From NCBI RefSeq assembly GCF_002879885.1, contig NZ_PNYA01000002.1, forward strand, positions 248,001 to 312,000: a stretch of 64,000 nt of DNA. The letters run 5' to 3'. Below, one piece after another: positions 28,566 through 41,046 of this stretch (within the stretch, counting starts at the first letter, position 1; the number at the start of each line of letters is the position of its first letter). The notes beneath the pieces are model-generated. The model did no database searches, was not told the DNA's origin, and was given only the letters and a program-made list of their open reading frames with translations. The translations under genes and the position numbers were made by a program. The DNA comes from Trinickia dabaoshanensis. Its GTDB lineage: Bacteria; Pseudomonadota; Gammaproteobacteria; Burkholderiales; Burkholderiaceae.

Positions 28566-29654
28566 TTACGCGCCGTTCGCGCGTGCGGTGCCGCGCTTGG
28601 CCGGTGCGGCGACGAGGGCGGCTAGCTCGAACATGCCTTCCCAAGGATCGGGCGGCAAGGCCGTGCGCCGCCGGCTGGCCGGCGCGCTGCCGGTGAGCCC
28701 CTTCACTTGCCGGTCGAGGGCCGCGGCAAGCGCGAGCCCTTCCTCTAGCACGGACTCCGTCACGCGCGACAGCGCAGGCCCGACGAGGCGCTCGCGCGGG
28801 CCCCAGACCCGATTCTCGCGCAGCAGCATCGGGAGCGGCTTGCCCGCCGCCGCGCCGCGCTTGATTTTGAGCAGCGTACGCAGCTCCTCGGTGAGCGCCC
28901 ACAGCACGAGTACGGCGGCTTCGCCCTCTCCCTTCAAGCCGTCGAGCATGCGCGAGAGCCGGCCCACGTCGCCCGCCAGCATCGCCTCGTTCAGCTTGAA
29001 GACGTCATAGCGCGCGACGTTCAGCACCGCGTCTTGCACTTGTTCGAACGTCAACACGCCCTCGGGGTAGAGCAAGCCCAGCTTTTGAATCTCTTGATGC
29101 GCGGCCAGCAGATTGCCTTCGACGCGCTCCGCCACGAATTGCAGCGCACGCCGGCCGTCTTCGCCGGGCGCGACGCGCTGGCCTTGCAAGGCCAGCCGCT
29201 GCGAAACCCAGTTCGGCAATTGCGCGCGCTCGACGGGATCGATCCGTAGCGACACGCCGCGCTCTGCGAGCGCCGTGAACCACGCCGATTTTTGCGTCGC
29301 GGCGTCGAGCCGCGGCAGCGTCACGAGCGTGAGTACATCGGGATTGTCGGCCGCGGCGAGCGATTTGAGCGCATCGGCGCCTTCCTTGCCCGGTTTGCCC
29401 GACGGAATCCGTAATTCGATCAGTTGGCGGTCGCCGAACAGCGACATCGATTGCGTCGCGCCCAAGAGCGAACTCCAATCGAAGCTGCGCTCGACCGTGA
29501 AGACGTTGCGCTCGGTGAAGCCGGCCGTGCGCGCGGCCGCGCGGATGCGGTCGCACGCCTCCTGCGCGAGCAAATGCTCGTCGCCGTAGACGACGTACAA
29601 ACCGGCGAGGCCCTTGGTCAGATGCGCGTCGAGCGCGTCCAGTCGCAGTTGCAT
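28566..29654 (-). CDS. holA: DNA polymerase III subunit delta
   Basis: A 362-residue clamp-loader delta subunit. Recognisable features are the N-terminal GLYVVYGDEHLLAQEACDRIR, FSLFGDRQLIELR-type beta strand (SMSLFGDRQLIEL) and the C-terminal helical collar region. It opens the beta clamp within the gamma complex. ATG at 29654 (MQLRLDALDAHL) was chosen by homology; the frame upstream to 29717 overlaps the end of lptE. Located directly after lptE, the usual leuS-lptE-holA order. Confidence 0.95.
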   Translation of the reverse strand: MQLRLDALDAHLTKGLAGLYVVYGDEHLLAQEACDRIRAAARTAGFTERNVFTVERSFDWSSLLGATQSMSLFGDRQLIELRIPSGKPGKEGADALKSLAAADNPDVLTLVTLPRLDAATQKSAWFTALAERGVSLRIDPVERAQLPNWVSQRLALQGQRVAPGEDGRRALQFVAERVEGNLLAAHQEIQKLGLLYPEGVLTFEQVQDAVLNVARYDVFKLNEAMLAGDVGRLSRMLDGLKGEGEAAVLVLWALTEELRTLLKIKRGAAAGKPLPMLLRENRVWGPRERLVGPALSRVTESVLEEGLALAAALDRQVKGLTGSAPASRRRTALPPDPWEGMFELAALVAAPAKRGTARANGA

Positions 29655-29688
29655 GAGCGGTAAACCGTACGGGAGCGAAGCGGGCCGA

Positions 29689-30240
29689 TTACAACGGCGG
29701 CGGCGGCAACGGCGCACGCGGCGCCACGCCCGGCGTTTGTTCCCCCGCAGCCGGATGCAGCGAACGGACGCTCGCCAGACGGCGCGTCAATTGATCGACC
29801 GCGTCGTTTTGCATATCGGCATACAAGAGTTCCGACTCCTGAGCTTTCGCGAGCGCATAGGTGACGCTATACGTCATGGCCCGATTCAGTTGAATCGCGC
29901 TCGACGGAATCAGCAAGGTTCCATCCGCTCCGGTCAGCGTGTACGAGAGCGAATAGGTCAGCGCATACTCCTCGGCCGCGCCGGCCGAATTGAGCGTCAG
30001 CACCGACTGCGAGCGCCCTTCGCTCACCGACAAAATGGCATCGGCGGTGGACGTCGACTTCACGACGACCGTATCGCTGCCGCCTTCGATCATGCGCTTC
30101 AAGCGGGCGGCCACGACCGGCGGCGCGCCTACGATCGCGAGCCGCTTGAAGGCATAGTTTTGCTGGCCGCGAAGCTGGAACCCGCACGCGGTCAAAATCG
30201 TCGTGCCGCATACGAGCGCTAAGAACGATCGGCGAATCAC
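29689..30240 (-). CDS. lptE: LPS-assembly lipoprotein LptE
   Basis: A 183-residue outer-membrane lipoprotein that plugs the LptD barrel. It begins with GTG at 30240, preceded by AAGGAG at ideal spacing. The signal peptide ends at a lipobox LTAC with C19, followed by GFQLRG, a hallmark of LptE. The C-terminus has a proline-rich tail (PRAPLPPPPL). It sits between leuS and holA on the minus strand, the conserved order. Confidence 0.95.
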   Translation of the reverse strand: MIRRSFLALVCGTTILTACGFQLRGQQNYAFKRLAIVGAPPVVAARLKRMIEGGSDTVVVKSTSTADAILSVSEGRSQSVLTLNSAGAAEEYALTYSLSYTLTGADGTLLIPSSAIQLNRAMTYSVTYALAKAQESELLYADMQNDAVDQLTRRLASVRSLHPAAGEQTPGVAPRAPLPPPPL

Positions 30241-30293
30241 ATTGACTCCTTGATTGAATCGCGCGGGCCTCGATCGTCCCGCGCGCGGCGCCT

Positions 30294-32897
<2,604 letters not shown>

Positions 32898-32956
32898 TCA
32901 GGCTTGGCTGTCGTGGCGCGTGGCAACGCGGGCGCGGCGATACATGAAATGCGTCG

Positions 32957-32987
32957 TTCCCCGCAAATGGGGAAAGCGTCGATTATA
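32957..32987 (-). promoter_or_regulatory. leuS promoter -10 and leader hairpin
   Basis: On the minus strand TATAAT occurs at 32987-32982, about 95 nt before the leuS start. A short inverted repeat TTCCCC-N6-GGGGAA follows at about 32957-32972 in the presumed 5' leader. No good -35 is visible. Confidence 0.45.
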
Positions 32988-33029
32988 CCGCCCAGGCGCG
33001 TGCGAGCCGGTGCGTTTGGAGGGGGCTCG

Positions 33030-33503
33030 TTACGGCTGCTTGACGGCCGGCGAAGGAGGGGCGGATTGCGCGGCGGCTCCGGTGCCGGGCGGCGGCGGCT
33101 CGGTGACGAAACCGATCCGATCGAGCCCTGCCTGCTGCGCGGCGCTCATCACTTGTGCGATGACGTCGTAGCGCGTCGCGCGCGAGGCGCGCAGATGGAG
33201 TTCGGGCGGCTGCGCGGCCTTGCCCGCTTGCTGCAGACGCGCGCGCAGCGCGTCGAGCGCGAGCGGCTGGCCGTCCCAATAGAGCCGGCCCGCGTCGTCG
33301 ATCGATAGCGTGACGGTTTGCGGTGTTTGCGGGGCGGGCCCGGATGCGACCTTGGGCAGATCGAGCCGAATCGCATGCGTGAGCAGCGGCGCCGTGATGA
33401 TAAAAATGACGAGCAAGACGAGCATGACGTCGATCAGCGGCGTCATGTTGATATCGGCCATCGGCGCGGCCGAGCGCTCTTTGTCGAATCCGCCGAATGC
33501 CAT
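33030..33503 (-). CDS. ExbD/TolR-family protein
   Basis: A 157-residue protein with one N-terminal membrane helix (about 20-42) containing the proton-path aspartate in MADINMTPLIDVMLVLLVIF, then a periplasmic domain and a Pro/Ala-rich tail. It works with the ExbB/TolQ-type protein encoded 35 nt upstream as a proton-driven motor for TonB- or Tol-type energisation. AAGGAGGG before ATG at 33503 sets the start. No tonB, tolA or tolB gene is adjacent, so ExbD and TolR cannot be told apart. Confidence 0.9.
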   Translation of the reverse strand: MAFGGFDKERSAAPMADINMTPLIDVMLVLLVIFIITAPLLTHAIRLDLPKVASGPAPQTPQTVTLSIDDAGRLYWDGQPLALDALRARLQQAGKAAQPPELHLRASRATRYDVIAQVMSAAQQAGLDRIGFVTEPPPPGTGAAAQSAPPSPAVKQP

Positions 33504-33538
33504 GCGTATCGCCCTCCTTGCCTCGATCGCGGCGCGAA

Positions 33539-34225
33539 TCAGCCCGGCGCCCGCGCGCCAGGTCCCTCCGGCGCGCAAACGTAGGCATGCAAATCGTGCG
33601 CGAAGCCGTCCAGCTCCTCGGCCAACTGCCGCTGCATGCGCCCGAGGACGTTATAGGCAAGGACGGCGGGAATGGCCACGACTAGACCGAAGGCGGTCAT
33701 GATGAGCGCTTCGCCGACGGGGCCGGCGACGTTTTCGATCATGGCTTGCCCGCTCGAGGCAATGCTGCCCAGCGCGTGATAAATCCCCCACACGGTGCCA
33801 AGCAACCCGACGAAAGGCGCGGTGCTGCCGACCGACGCCAGCAGCACTTGACCGAATTCGATCCGGCGCTGCGAGGCGAGCAACGCCTCACGCAATGCGC
33901 GCAACACGCGCTCGCCGCGCTCGACCCGCGCGAGCATCGCGGACGGCGTATGCACCTCGGCCGCGGCGAGCGCCGCCTGCGCGAGCGGGACGAAGATGCG
34001 CTCGCGGTCGGCGGCCCGCAAGGCCAGCACGCCCTCGGATAAACTCGCCGACTGCCAGAACAGCGCGATGGCGCGCGGTCCTTGGCGCTTCGCTCGCCCG
34101 AGCATCCAACCCTTGAGGATCAGAAAGCACCAACTGGCGATCGACATGGCCAGCAGCACGTAAGCGACGCCGTGCGTGAGCGCGTCGCCCGCTTGGAGAT
34201 AGTGAACGATGCCTGTGTTTTGCAT
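33539..34225 (-). CDS. ExbB/TolQ/MotA-family proton channel protein
   Basis: A 228-residue inner-membrane protein with three membrane segments (about 17-38, 130-155 and 165-190). The MotA/TolQ/ExbB signature reads LLASVGSTAPFVGLLGTVWGIYHAL, with the later GPVGEALIMTAFGLVVAIPAVLAYN block. It forms the motor with the ExbD/TolR partner downstream. Located between dapB and the ExbD gene on the minus strand. Confidence 0.93.
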   Translation of the reverse strand: MQNTGIVHYLQAGDALTHGVAYVLLAMSIASWCFLILKGWMLGRAKRQGPRAIALFWQSASLSEGVLALRAADRERIFVPLAQAALAAAEVHTPSAMLARVERGERVLRALREALLASQRRIEFGQVLLASVGSTAPFVGLLGTVWGIYHALGSIASSGQAMIENVAGPVGEALIMTAFGLVVAIPAVLAYNVLGRMQRQLAEELDGFAHDLHAYVCAPEGPGARAPG

Positions 34226-34264
34226 GCGAATCCGAATCCCGAACGAGAGCGGAGCACCGCCGGA

Positions 34265-35062
34265 TCAGCGCAGACCGAGAACGTCCTGCATGTCGAACAG
34301 ACCCGTGCCGCGCTCAGCGAGAAAACGAGCCGCGCGCACCGCGCCCTGCGCGTACGAAACGCGGCTGGCCGATTTGTGCGTGATCTCGATGCGCTCGCCG
34401 GTACCGGCGAACAGCACCGTGTGGTCGCCCACGATATCGCCGCCGCGAATCGCCGAAAAGCCGATCGTCGATGGATCGCGCTCGCCCGTCACGCCGTGGC
34501 GCCCGTACACCGCGCACTCCTTCAAATCGCGGCCGAGCGCGCCGGCGATCGCCTCGCCCATCGCGAGCGCCGTACCGGAGGGCGCGTCGACCTTGTGGCG
34601 ATGGTGAGCCTCGATGATCTCGATGTCATAGCCCGTCGCGAAATGGCGAGCGGCGAATTCGAGCAGTTTCAGGGTCACGTTCACGCCGACGCTCATATTC
34701 GCGGCGAAGACGATGCCGACTCGCTCGGCCGCCGCGCGGATCGTCTCGCGCTGCACGTCGGTCATGCCCGTCGTGCCGATCACGAGCTTCGTGCCATGGC
34801 GCAGCGCCGCCTCGACGTGGGCCATCGTGCCTTCGGGGCGGGTGAAATCGATGAGGCAATCGGCTGCCGCCAGGACGCTGTCCAGATCGTCGCTGAGCGC
34901 AACACCCGTGCGTTGGCCGAGAAACGCGCCGGCGTCCTCGCCGAGGTGCGGCGAACCGGTGCGATCGAGCGCGCCGGCGAGCGTCGTGTCGGGATCGTTC
35001 AAAACGGCTTCGATCAACATCCGGCCCATCCGGCCCGATGCGCCCGCGATAGCGATCTTCAT
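34265..35062 (-). CDS. dapB: 4-hydroxy-tetrahydrodipicolinate reductase
   Basis: Second committed step toward diaminopimelate and lysine, using NAD(P)H. The 265-residue product has the Rossmann loop AGASGRMGR (6-14) and the catalytic motif EAHHRHK (151-157) with H153 and K157. ATG at 35062 was preferred to ATG at 35071 because GGTAGG is better spaced and the length matches relatives. It follows bamE on the minus strand after a terminator. Confidence 0.97.
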   Translation of the reverse strand: MKIAIAGASGRMGRMLIEAVLNDPDTTLAGALDRTGSPHLGEDAGAFLGQRTGVALSDDLDSVLAAADCLIDFTRPEGTMAHVEAALRHGTKLVIGTTGMTDVQRETIRAAAERVGIVFAANMSVGVNVTLKLLEFAARHFATGYDIEIIEAHHRHKVDAPSGTALAMGEAIAGALGRDLKECAVYGRHGVTGERDPSTIGFSAIRGGDIVGDHTVLFAGTGERIEITHKSASRVSYAQGAVRAARFLAERGTGLFDMQDVLGLR

Positions 35063-35139
35063 CGGCGACATACCTACCCCTTTTCAATGACAGGTCGCCC
35101 GTCGCAAGGACGGCCGACGGCGCTTGGCTGCGCCTCGAA

Positions 35140-35172
35140 AGAAACACAAACGGGCGGGCGCGGCCCGCCCGT
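35140..35172 (-). terminator. Rho-independent terminator of bamE
   Basis: A 10-bp perfect stem (35150-35159 with 35163-35172, arm ACGGGCGGGC) and 3-nt loop, followed on the minus strand by TTTGTGTTTCTTTC. It ends bamE transcription before dapB. Confidence 0.8.
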
Positions 35173-35257
35173 AGAACGCGTTCATACCGGAGACGGCACG
35201 AACGGCGCGGTGGAAGAACGAACGATCAGCCGAGCCCGTTCATCCGCGCGCGGAGAC

Positions 35258-35962
35258 TCACTGCGTGCCGGCAGGCCCCACCGGATTGGCGTTACCGGTC
35301 GAGGACGGCTGCGGTTCGCGGTGGAACTGGAACTGCGGCGTGGCGCTCGGCAGGCCGCTCGTCGGCGACGGCGTGCCGGAGCGCACCGCTTGCCGCTCGG
35401 GCGTGGCGGGAACCTGATTCGTCGCGCGATTCGCCGCCTGCGCCGCCTGCGTGTTGGCCGCTTCGCTGCTCGGCGTAGCCGGCTCGGCCTGCGCCGCGGT
35501 GCCGGACGCGGCGGTCGTGGCCGATGCGGCTGCCGCGGCGGCCATCGCCTTCGCTTTCGCCTTCTTACCGAGCTTGTCGCCGTCGATGTCGGCCAGCAAT
35601 TCGAGCTCGGACGGCAGATCGTCGCCGCCCGACCAGCTTACGACTTGATCGCCTTGGAAGTTGACGACGAAATCGCGCTGCTGCACGACGGATGTCGAGC
35701 CGCGCTTGAAGTAAAAGACGTAATCCCACCGCTCGTTATGGAACATGTCGGTGAGCAGCGGCGTACCGAGTACGGCTTTGACCTCGTCTCGCGTCATGCC
35801 CACGTGCATCTTCGCGGCAGCTTCCTTCGAGACGAAGTTGCCCTGCACGATGGTGATGCGATACGGCGTAATGCTCTGAGCGACGCGTTGCGTGAGGCTG
35901 TCGTACGTCGAACATCCCGCCACGAGCGCAACCGTCGAGGCAGCGATCAACAGCTTGCGCAC
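35258..35962 (-). CDS. bamE: Outer membrane assembly lipoprotein BamE
   Basis: A subunit of the beta-barrel assembly machine. The start is GTG at 35962 because GGGGGGAG lies 5 nt upstream and it gives a compact lipoprotein signal peptide with lipobox LVAGC (C17); upstream ATGs lack a ribosome binding site. The SmpA/OmlA core is at about 30-115 (QGNFVSKE, KMHVGMTRDEVKAVLGTPL, WDYVFYF). The remaining 110 residues are Ala/Pro/Gln-rich and low complexity, making it about twice the length of E. coli BamE. Divergent from fur. Confidence 0.92.
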   Translation of the reverse strand: MRKLLIAASTVALVAGCSTYDSLTQRVAQSITPYRITIVQGNFVSKEAAAKMHVGMTRDEVKAVLGTPLLTDMFHNERWDYVFYFKRGSTSVVQQRDFVVNFQGDQVVSWSGGDDLPSELELLADIDGDKLGKKAKAKAMAAAAAASATTAASGTAAQAEPATPSSEAANTQAAQAANRATNQVPATPERQAVRSGTPSPTSGLPSATPQFQFHREPQPSSTGNANPVGPAGTQ

Positions 35963-36125
35963 GTGACTCCCCCCGCGCTTCATAAGAAAATTTGGACTCA
36001 TTTCACTCACCGTGCGGGCCCTTTTTTGCGTTGCGCCAGGCCGCGCGAGTTTCACCGAAGATGACCGGAACAGCAAAAAGCCATTACTATTCGAATCGTG
36101 CATTGTACTCTAGGGATGCCTAGCC

Positions 36126-36554
36126 ATGACCAATCCTACCGATCTCAAAAACATCGGGCTAAAGGCGACCCTACCGCGCCTCAAAATCCTTGAAATTTTT
36201 CAGCGCAGCGCCGTTCGGCATCTGACCGCCGAAGATGTCTATCGCAACCTGCTCAACGAAGAGCTGGACATCGGCCTGGCCACCGTCTACCGCGTCCTGA
36301 CGCAGTTCGAGCAAGCGGGCCTGCTTTCGCGTAGCAATTTCGAATCGGGCAAGGCCGTGTTCGAACTCAATGAAGGTTCGCATCACGATCACCTCGTATG
36401 TATCGACTGCGGACGCGTCGAGGAGTTCTTCGATCCGGAGATCGAAAAGCGCCAACAGCAAATCGCGGACGAACGCGGCTTCAAACTCCAGGAGCATGCA
36501 CTCGCGCTTTACGGCGTCTGCACGAAGGAAGCGTGCCCGCACCGCAAGCATTGA
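36126..36554 (+). CDS. fur: Ferric uptake regulator
   Basis: A 142-residue Fur protein. Winged helix at about 1-80 ([25 protein letters not shown]) and a metal-binding dimer domain with HHDH (86-89), the C92-x2-C95 pair and C132/C137 near the end. It represses iron-uptake genes when loaded with Fe(II). Divergent from bamE with a 163-nt spacer, an arrangement conserved in related bacteria; a terminator hairpin follows. Confidence 0.97.
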   Translation: MTNPTDLKNIGLKATLPRLKILEIFQRSAVRHLTAEDVYRNLLNEELDIGLATVYRVLTQFEQAGLLSRSNFESGKAVFELNEGSHHDHLVCIDCGRVEEFFDPEIEKRQQQIADERGFKLQEHALALYGVCTKEACPHRKH

Positions 36555-36604
36555 TCGCCGATGCATGCCCGCTCTAGCGAGTTCACGTTCGATGAAGTAG
36601 ATAC

Positions 36605-36634
36605 GAGAAGAGCCGCCCTAGGGCGGCTCTTCTC
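36605..36634. terminator. Hairpin between convergent fur and gap
   Basis: A 14-bp perfect inverted repeat (GAGAAGAGCCGCCC with GGGCGGCTCTTCTC) with only TA between the arms. It lies 50 nt after fur and 60 nt after gap and can act in both directions; T-runs are weak. Confidence 0.7.
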
Positions 36635-36694
36635 ACATCCAAGCCCCGAACCCGCCGCTTGCCATGAAGGCGCGACGGGCCGAGCGCAGCGGAT

Positions 36695-37705
36695 TTACTT
36701 GGCCGTCGCGAGGGCGATGGCCGTGTCCAGCATGCGGTTCGAGAAGCCCCACTCGTTGTCGTACCAGCTCGACACCTTCACGAGACGACCGGCCACCTTC
36801 GTGAGCGTCGCATCGAACGTCGAGCTCGCCGGGTTGTGGTTGAAGTCGATCGAGACGAGCGGTGCCGTGTTGTAGCCGAGGATACCCTTGAGCTGGCCTT
36901 CGGCGGCTTCCTTCATGATCGCGTTGATTTCCTCGACCGTCGTGTCGCGCTTGGCGATGAACGACAGATCGACGATCGACACGTTGATCGTCGGCACGCG
37001 AATGGCATAGCCGTCCAGCTTGCCCGCGAGTTCCGGCAGCACGAGGCCGATGGCCGCGGCGGCGCCCGTCTTCGTCGGGATTTGGCTATGCGTGGCCGAG
37101 CGCGCGCGGCGCAGGTCCTCGTGGTAGACGTCCGTCAGCACTTGGTCGTTCGTGTACGCGTGCACCGTCGTCATCAGGCCCGACTCGAGACCGATCTTAT
37201 CGTTCAGCGGCTTGACGAGCGGCGCGAGGCAGTTCGTCGTGCACGAAGCGTTCGAGATGACCGTGTGCTCGGCCTTGAGCGTGTCGTGGTTCACGCCGTA
37301 GACGATCGTCGCATCGACGTCCTTGCCGCCCGGCGCGGAGATCAACACCTTCTTCGCGCCACCGGCCAAGTGAGCGCTTGCCTTTTCCTTCGACGTGAAA
37401 AAGCCCGTGCACTCCATCACGACGTCGACGCCGAGTTCGCCCCACGGCAGCTCGGCCGGGTTGCGGTTGGCCAGCACGCGGATCTTGTCGCCGTTGACGA
37501 CGAGGTTCTCACCCTCGACCGCCACTTCGCCGGGGAACGGGCCGTGCGCCGTGTCGTACTTCGTCAGATGGGCGTTCGTCTTCGCGTCGCCGAGGTCGTT
37601 GATCGCGACGATCTGCAGATCGTGTTTCTTGCCGCTCTCGTAGAACGCACGCAGGGTGTTGCGGCCGATCCGGCCATACCCGTTGATTGCAACGCGTACC
37701 GTCAT
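36695..37705 (-). CDS. gap: Glyceraldehyde-3-phosphate dehydrogenase
   Basis: A 336-residue NAD-dependent glycolytic enzyme. N-terminal Rossmann motif [11 protein letters not shown] and catalytic C155 in SNASCTTNC; the second domain has the usual [13 protein letters not shown] near the C-terminus. AGGAG precedes ATG at 37705. It lies 129 nt downstream of tkt on the minus strand, a pairing that links pentose-phosphate and glycolytic flux. Confidence 0.98.
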   Translation of the reverse strand: MTVRVAINGYGRIGRNTLRAFYESGKKHDLQIVAINDLGDAKTNAHLTKYDTAHGPFPGEVAVEGENLVVNGDKIRVLANRNPAELPWGELGVDVVMECTGFFTSKEKASAHLAGGAKKVLISAPGGKDVDATIVYGVNHDTLKAEHTVISNASCTTNCLAPLVKPLNDKIGLESGLMTTVHAYTNDQVLTDVYHEDLRRARSATHSQIPTKTGAAAAIGLVLPELAGKLDGYAIRVPTINVSIVDLSFIAKRDTTVEEINAIMKEAAEGQLKGILGYNTAPLVSIDFNHNPASSTFDATLTKVAGRLVKVSSWYDNEWGFSNRMLDTAIALATAK

Positions 37706-37834
37706 GATGGTTCTCCTGATATTGGGGCTGAAAAAAACCGTCGTACCTCATGCCTTCCGGCACACGGGCGAAGCGCAGGACCGCGTTCGCGATGTGCCGG
37801 AAAGCCGTATTGCGTCTTCCCGAGAAGTCTATCG

Positions 37835-39856
37835 TTACTCGAGCGCCGTCTTGGCCGCTGCGACAACGTGCTCCACGGTAAAGCCGAAATGCTTGAACAG
37901 GACACCGGCCGGGGCCGATTCGCCGAACGTATCGATGCCGACCACGCCGCCCTCCAAGCCGACGTACTTGCGCCAGAAATCGGTCACGCCCGCCTCGATC
38001 GCCACGCGGCGCACGCCCTTTGGCAGCACGCGTTCGCGGTATTCGGCATCCTGGCGGTCGAATACGGTCGTCGCCGGCATCGACACGACGCGTGCCGCGA
38101 TGCCCTGCTGGGCGAGCGGCTCGATCGCGTTGAGCGCGAGTTCGATTTCCGAGCCCGTCGCGATCAAGATGATCTTGCGCGCGACGATCTCGTCGTTCCA
38201 ATCGCGCAGCACATAACCGCCCTTGGCGATGTTCGCGATTTGCGCATCGGTGCGCGGCGCGAACGGCAAGTTTTGACGGCTGAAAATCAAGCACGAGGGG
38301 CCGCGATACTCGATCGATTGCGTCCAGGCCACCGCCGTCTCGACGGTGTCGCACGGACGCCAAACGTGCAGATTCGGGATCATGCGCAGGCTGGCGACGT
38401 GCTCGACCGATTGGTGCGTCGGACCGTCTTCGCCGAGACCGATCGAATCGTGCGTGAACACGAAGATCGAGGGCGACTTCATCAGCGCGGCGACGCGCAG
38501 CGCGTTGCGGCTGTAATCCGAGAACGTCAGGAACGTGCCGCCGAACGCTTTGTAGCCGCCGTGCAGCGCGATGCCGTTGATGACGGCGCTCATACCGAAT
38601 TCGCGCACGCCGTAATTGATGTGGTTACCCCACTCGATGCCGTGCTCGCCCGCGCGCACGGGCTTGCTCGCCTTCCAGTTCGTGAGATTGGAGCCCGTCA
38701 GGTCGGCCGAACCGCCCAGCAATTCGGGCAGCGCCGCCGCCAAGCCTTCGATCGCTTGCTGCGATGCCTTACGCGTGGCGACGGTCTCGGCCCGCTCGTT
38801 CGCGCCGGCGATGATCGCTTGCGCCTTCGCGGCCCAGTCGGCCGGCAGTTTGCCGCTCGCGCGGCGCTCGAATTCGGCCCCCTCTTGCGGGTACTTGGCG
38901 CGGTATTGAGCGAACGCGTCGTTCCACTGCGCTTCGCGCTCGGCGCCCGCTTCCTTCGCGTCCCATGCCGCATAGACTTCCTGCGGAATGACGAACGGCT
39001 CCCACTTCCAGCCGATCGCCTCGCGCGTGGCCGCGATTTCCTGCGCGCCGAGCGGCGCGCCGTGCGCGTCGTGGCCGCCCGCCTTCGTCGGCGCACCCTT
39101 GCCGATGACGGTCTTGCAGCAGATCAGCGTGGGCTTGTCCGCGCGCTTGGCCTCGGCGATGGCCGCATCGATCGCTTCGACGTCGTGGCCGTCCACGTGA
39201 CGGATGACGTTCCAGCCGTAGGCTTCGAAGCGCTTGGGCGTGTCGTCGGCGAACCAGTATTCGACGTGGCCGTCGATCGAAATGCCGTTATCGTCGTACA
39301 GCGCGATGAGCTTGTTCAGCTTGAGCGTGCCCGCGAGCGAGCAGGCTTCGTGCGAGATGCCTTCCATCAAGCAGCCGTCGCCGAGGAACACGTAGGTATG
39401 GTGATCGACGATCTTAGCATCGGCCTTGTTGAACTCGGCGGCGAGCAGCGATTCGGCCAACGCCATGCCGACCGCGTTCGCGAGGCCCTGGCCCAGCGGC
39501 CCCGTCGTCGTTTCGACGCCCGGCGTGATGCCGTATTCGGGGTGACCCGGCGTCTTCGAATGCAATTGACGGAAGTTCTTCAGCTCCGCGAGCGGCAGGT
39601 CATAGCCCGTCAAATGCAGCACCGAATAGAGCAGCATCGAGCCGTGGCCGTTCGACAGCACGAAACGGTCGCGGTCGGCCCAATGCGGATCGAGCGGGTT
39701 GTGCTTGAGGTGCCGAGCCCAAAGGGCGACGGCGATTTCGGCCATGCCCATCGGCATGCCGGGGTGGCCTGAGTTCGCTTGTTGGACGGCGTCCATGGCA
39801 AGCGCGCGGATCGCGTTCGCCATGAGAGCGGTGGAAGCGGGAGACGAGGTCGTCAT
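37835..39856 (-). CDS. tkt: Transketolase
   Basis: A 673-residue thiamine-diphosphate enzyme of the pentose phosphate pathway. Motifs include the N-terminal [12 protein letters not shown], the ThDP-binding GDGCLMEG...N block ([10 protein letters not shown], ending in LYDDN) and the pyrimidine-domain [14 protein letters not shown] and [17 protein letters not shown] at 39856 (MTTSSPAS) is chosen by homology; the ribosome binding site is weak. Divergent from the spermidine-synthase-like gene. Confidence 0.97.
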   Translation of the reverse strand: MTTSSPASTALMANAIRALAMDAVQQANSGHPGMPMGMAEIAVALWARHLKHNPLDPHWADRDRFVLSNGHGSMLLYSVLHLTGYDLPLAELKNFRQLHSKTPGHPEYGITPGVETTTGPLGQGLANAVGMALAESLLAAEFNKADAKIVDHHTYVFLGDGCLMEGISHEACSLAGTLKLNKLIALYDDNGISIDGHVEYWFADDTPKRFEAYGWNVIRHVDGHDVEAIDAAIAEAKRADKPTLICCKTVIGKGAPTKAGGHDAHGAPLGAQEIAATREAIGWKWEPFVIPQEVYAAWDAKEAGAEREAQWNDAFAQYRAKYPQEGAEFERRASGKLPADWAAKAQAIIAGANERAETVATRKASQQAIEGLAAALPELLGGSADLTGSNLTNWKASKPVRAGEHGIEWGNHINYGVREFGMSAVINGIALHGGYKAFGGTFLTFSDYSRNALRVAALMKSPSIFVFTHDSIGLGEDGPTHQSVEHVASLRMIPNLHVWRPCDTVETAVAWTQSIEYRGPSCLIFSRQNLPFAPRTDAQIANIAKGGYVLRDWNDEIVARKIILIATGSEIELALNAIEPLAQQGIAARVVSMPATTVFDRQDAEYRERVLPKGVRRVAIEAGVTDFWRKYVGLEGGVVGIDTFGESAPAGVLFKHFGFTVEHVVAAAKTALE

Positions 39857-40067
39857 GTCGAGTCCGGAGAACGAGTCGAGAAAGCGTGGCGCGCAATGGA
39901 CCGCTGCTCGTATTCGACCGCCGCCCGCGCGGGCGGGGCACCTGCCGCGGCGCGACACGAAGGGAGCAAACGGACAGGCTGCAAAGCGTGCCATTCTAAC
40001 AGATGGTGCCCCGCTGCTTGCCGAACCGCTCAGGTGCGCGCAATCGGTGGCGCCCCTACGGCGGTTC

Positions 40068-40073
40068 TATAAT
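40068..40073 (+). promoter_or_regulatory. Consensus -10 for the spermidine-synthase-like gene
   Basis: A perfect TATAAT stands 39 nt before the GTG start at 40112 within the 255-nt tkt/speE divergent spacer. No clear -35 is seen; the rest of the spacer shows nothing else I can name. Confidence 0.45.
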
Positions 40074-40111
40074 TCGGCCATTGCGACCCGATTGCGACCG
40101 TCCGCCGAGCC

Positions 40112-40972
40112 GTGTCTTCCCGCAACGATCCGCCCCTTTTTTTCCACCCCGCGCCGGGCGCCGTCTATGGCTTTCCCGGGGCGCGCCGCGTCGCGCGGCT
40201 CGATTCGCCGCATCAACGAATCGAGGTCTGGGAGACGGCGCAACTCGGACGGCTTTTCACGCTCGACGCCCGCCCGATGACCTCGGTCGGCGACGAGTTC
40301 GTCTACCACGAATGCATGGTGCATCCGGCGGCGCTCGCCCATCCCGATCCGCGTAAGGCACTCGTGCTCGGCGGCGGTGACGGGGGGGCGGCGAAGCAAT
40401 TGCTCGCGCATCCGAGCATCGAGCGCATCGTCGTGGCCGAGCTCGACGAGGCCGTCGTCAGGATGGCGCGCGAGCACTTGCAGGAGGTGCATCACGGTGC
40501 GCTCGACGATCGGCGCGTCCAACTCGTCATTGGCGACGCGGCGCGTTTCGTCGCGACGACGACAGAACGGTTCGATCTCGTCGTCTTCGATCTGACGCCG
40601 CCGGATTCGCCCGCGGCCGAGCTTTATACCGCCGGCTTCTACACGCGTTTGAAGGCGGTGCTGGCGCCGCGTGCGATCTTGTCGATGCATCTCGGTTCGG
40701 CCCAATTTCATCTCGAACGCGCGGCCGCGCTCTTGCGCGGTTTGCGCGCGAGCTTCTCGATGGTTCACGTCATGTCCGCGTTCGTGCCGCTTTATGGGTC
40801 GCTCTGGCTCATGGCGCTCGCGAGCGACACGCTCGACGCCGCCTCGCTGTTCAAGCACGACATCGACGAGCGGCTCGCGGCGCGCGGCATCGACGCGTTG
40901 CGCTACTATGACGCCGCGCTGCACCCGGCGCTGTTCGCGCTGCCGCGCGGCATCCGCGCCGCTTTGCGCTGA
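40112..40972 (+). CDS. Spermidine synthase-like methyltransferase-fold protein
   Basis: A 286-residue SpeE-family protein with an N-terminal strand domain (to about 70) and a Rossmann domain. The dcSAM-binding block LVLGGGDGGAAKQL is intact, as is ELDEAVVRMAREH; the catalytic region reads FDLTPPDSPAAELY. Starts with GTG at 40112, the only plausible start. No speD or other polyamine gene is adjacent, so an aminopropyltransferase role is likely but the acceptor is not proven. Confidence 0.85.
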   Translation: MSSRNDPPLFFHPAPGAVYGFPGARRVARLDSPHQRIEVWETAQLGRLFTLDARPMTSVGDEFVYHECMVHPAALAHPDPRKALVLGGGDGGAAKQLLAHPSIERIVVAELDEAVVRMAREHLQEVHHGALDDRRVQLVIGDAARFVATTTERFDLVVFDLTPPDSPAAELYTAGFYTRLKAVLAPRAILSMHLGSAQFHLERAAALLRGLRASFSMVHVMSAFVPLYGSLWLMALASDTLDAASLFKHDIDERLAARGIDALRYYDAALHPALFALPRGIRAALR

Positions 40973-41046
40973 CGGCCGGCGCACGGTGCGCGAACACCGG
41001 GCGCCCGCCCCCTTCCACCGATTCACCGATTCACGAACGCCGCTTT

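Noticed and set aside
36836-39772. 978-codon plus-strand open frame
   Set aside because: Antisense to gap and tkt; composition is Arg/Val/His shadow and both minus-strand genes are unmistakable.
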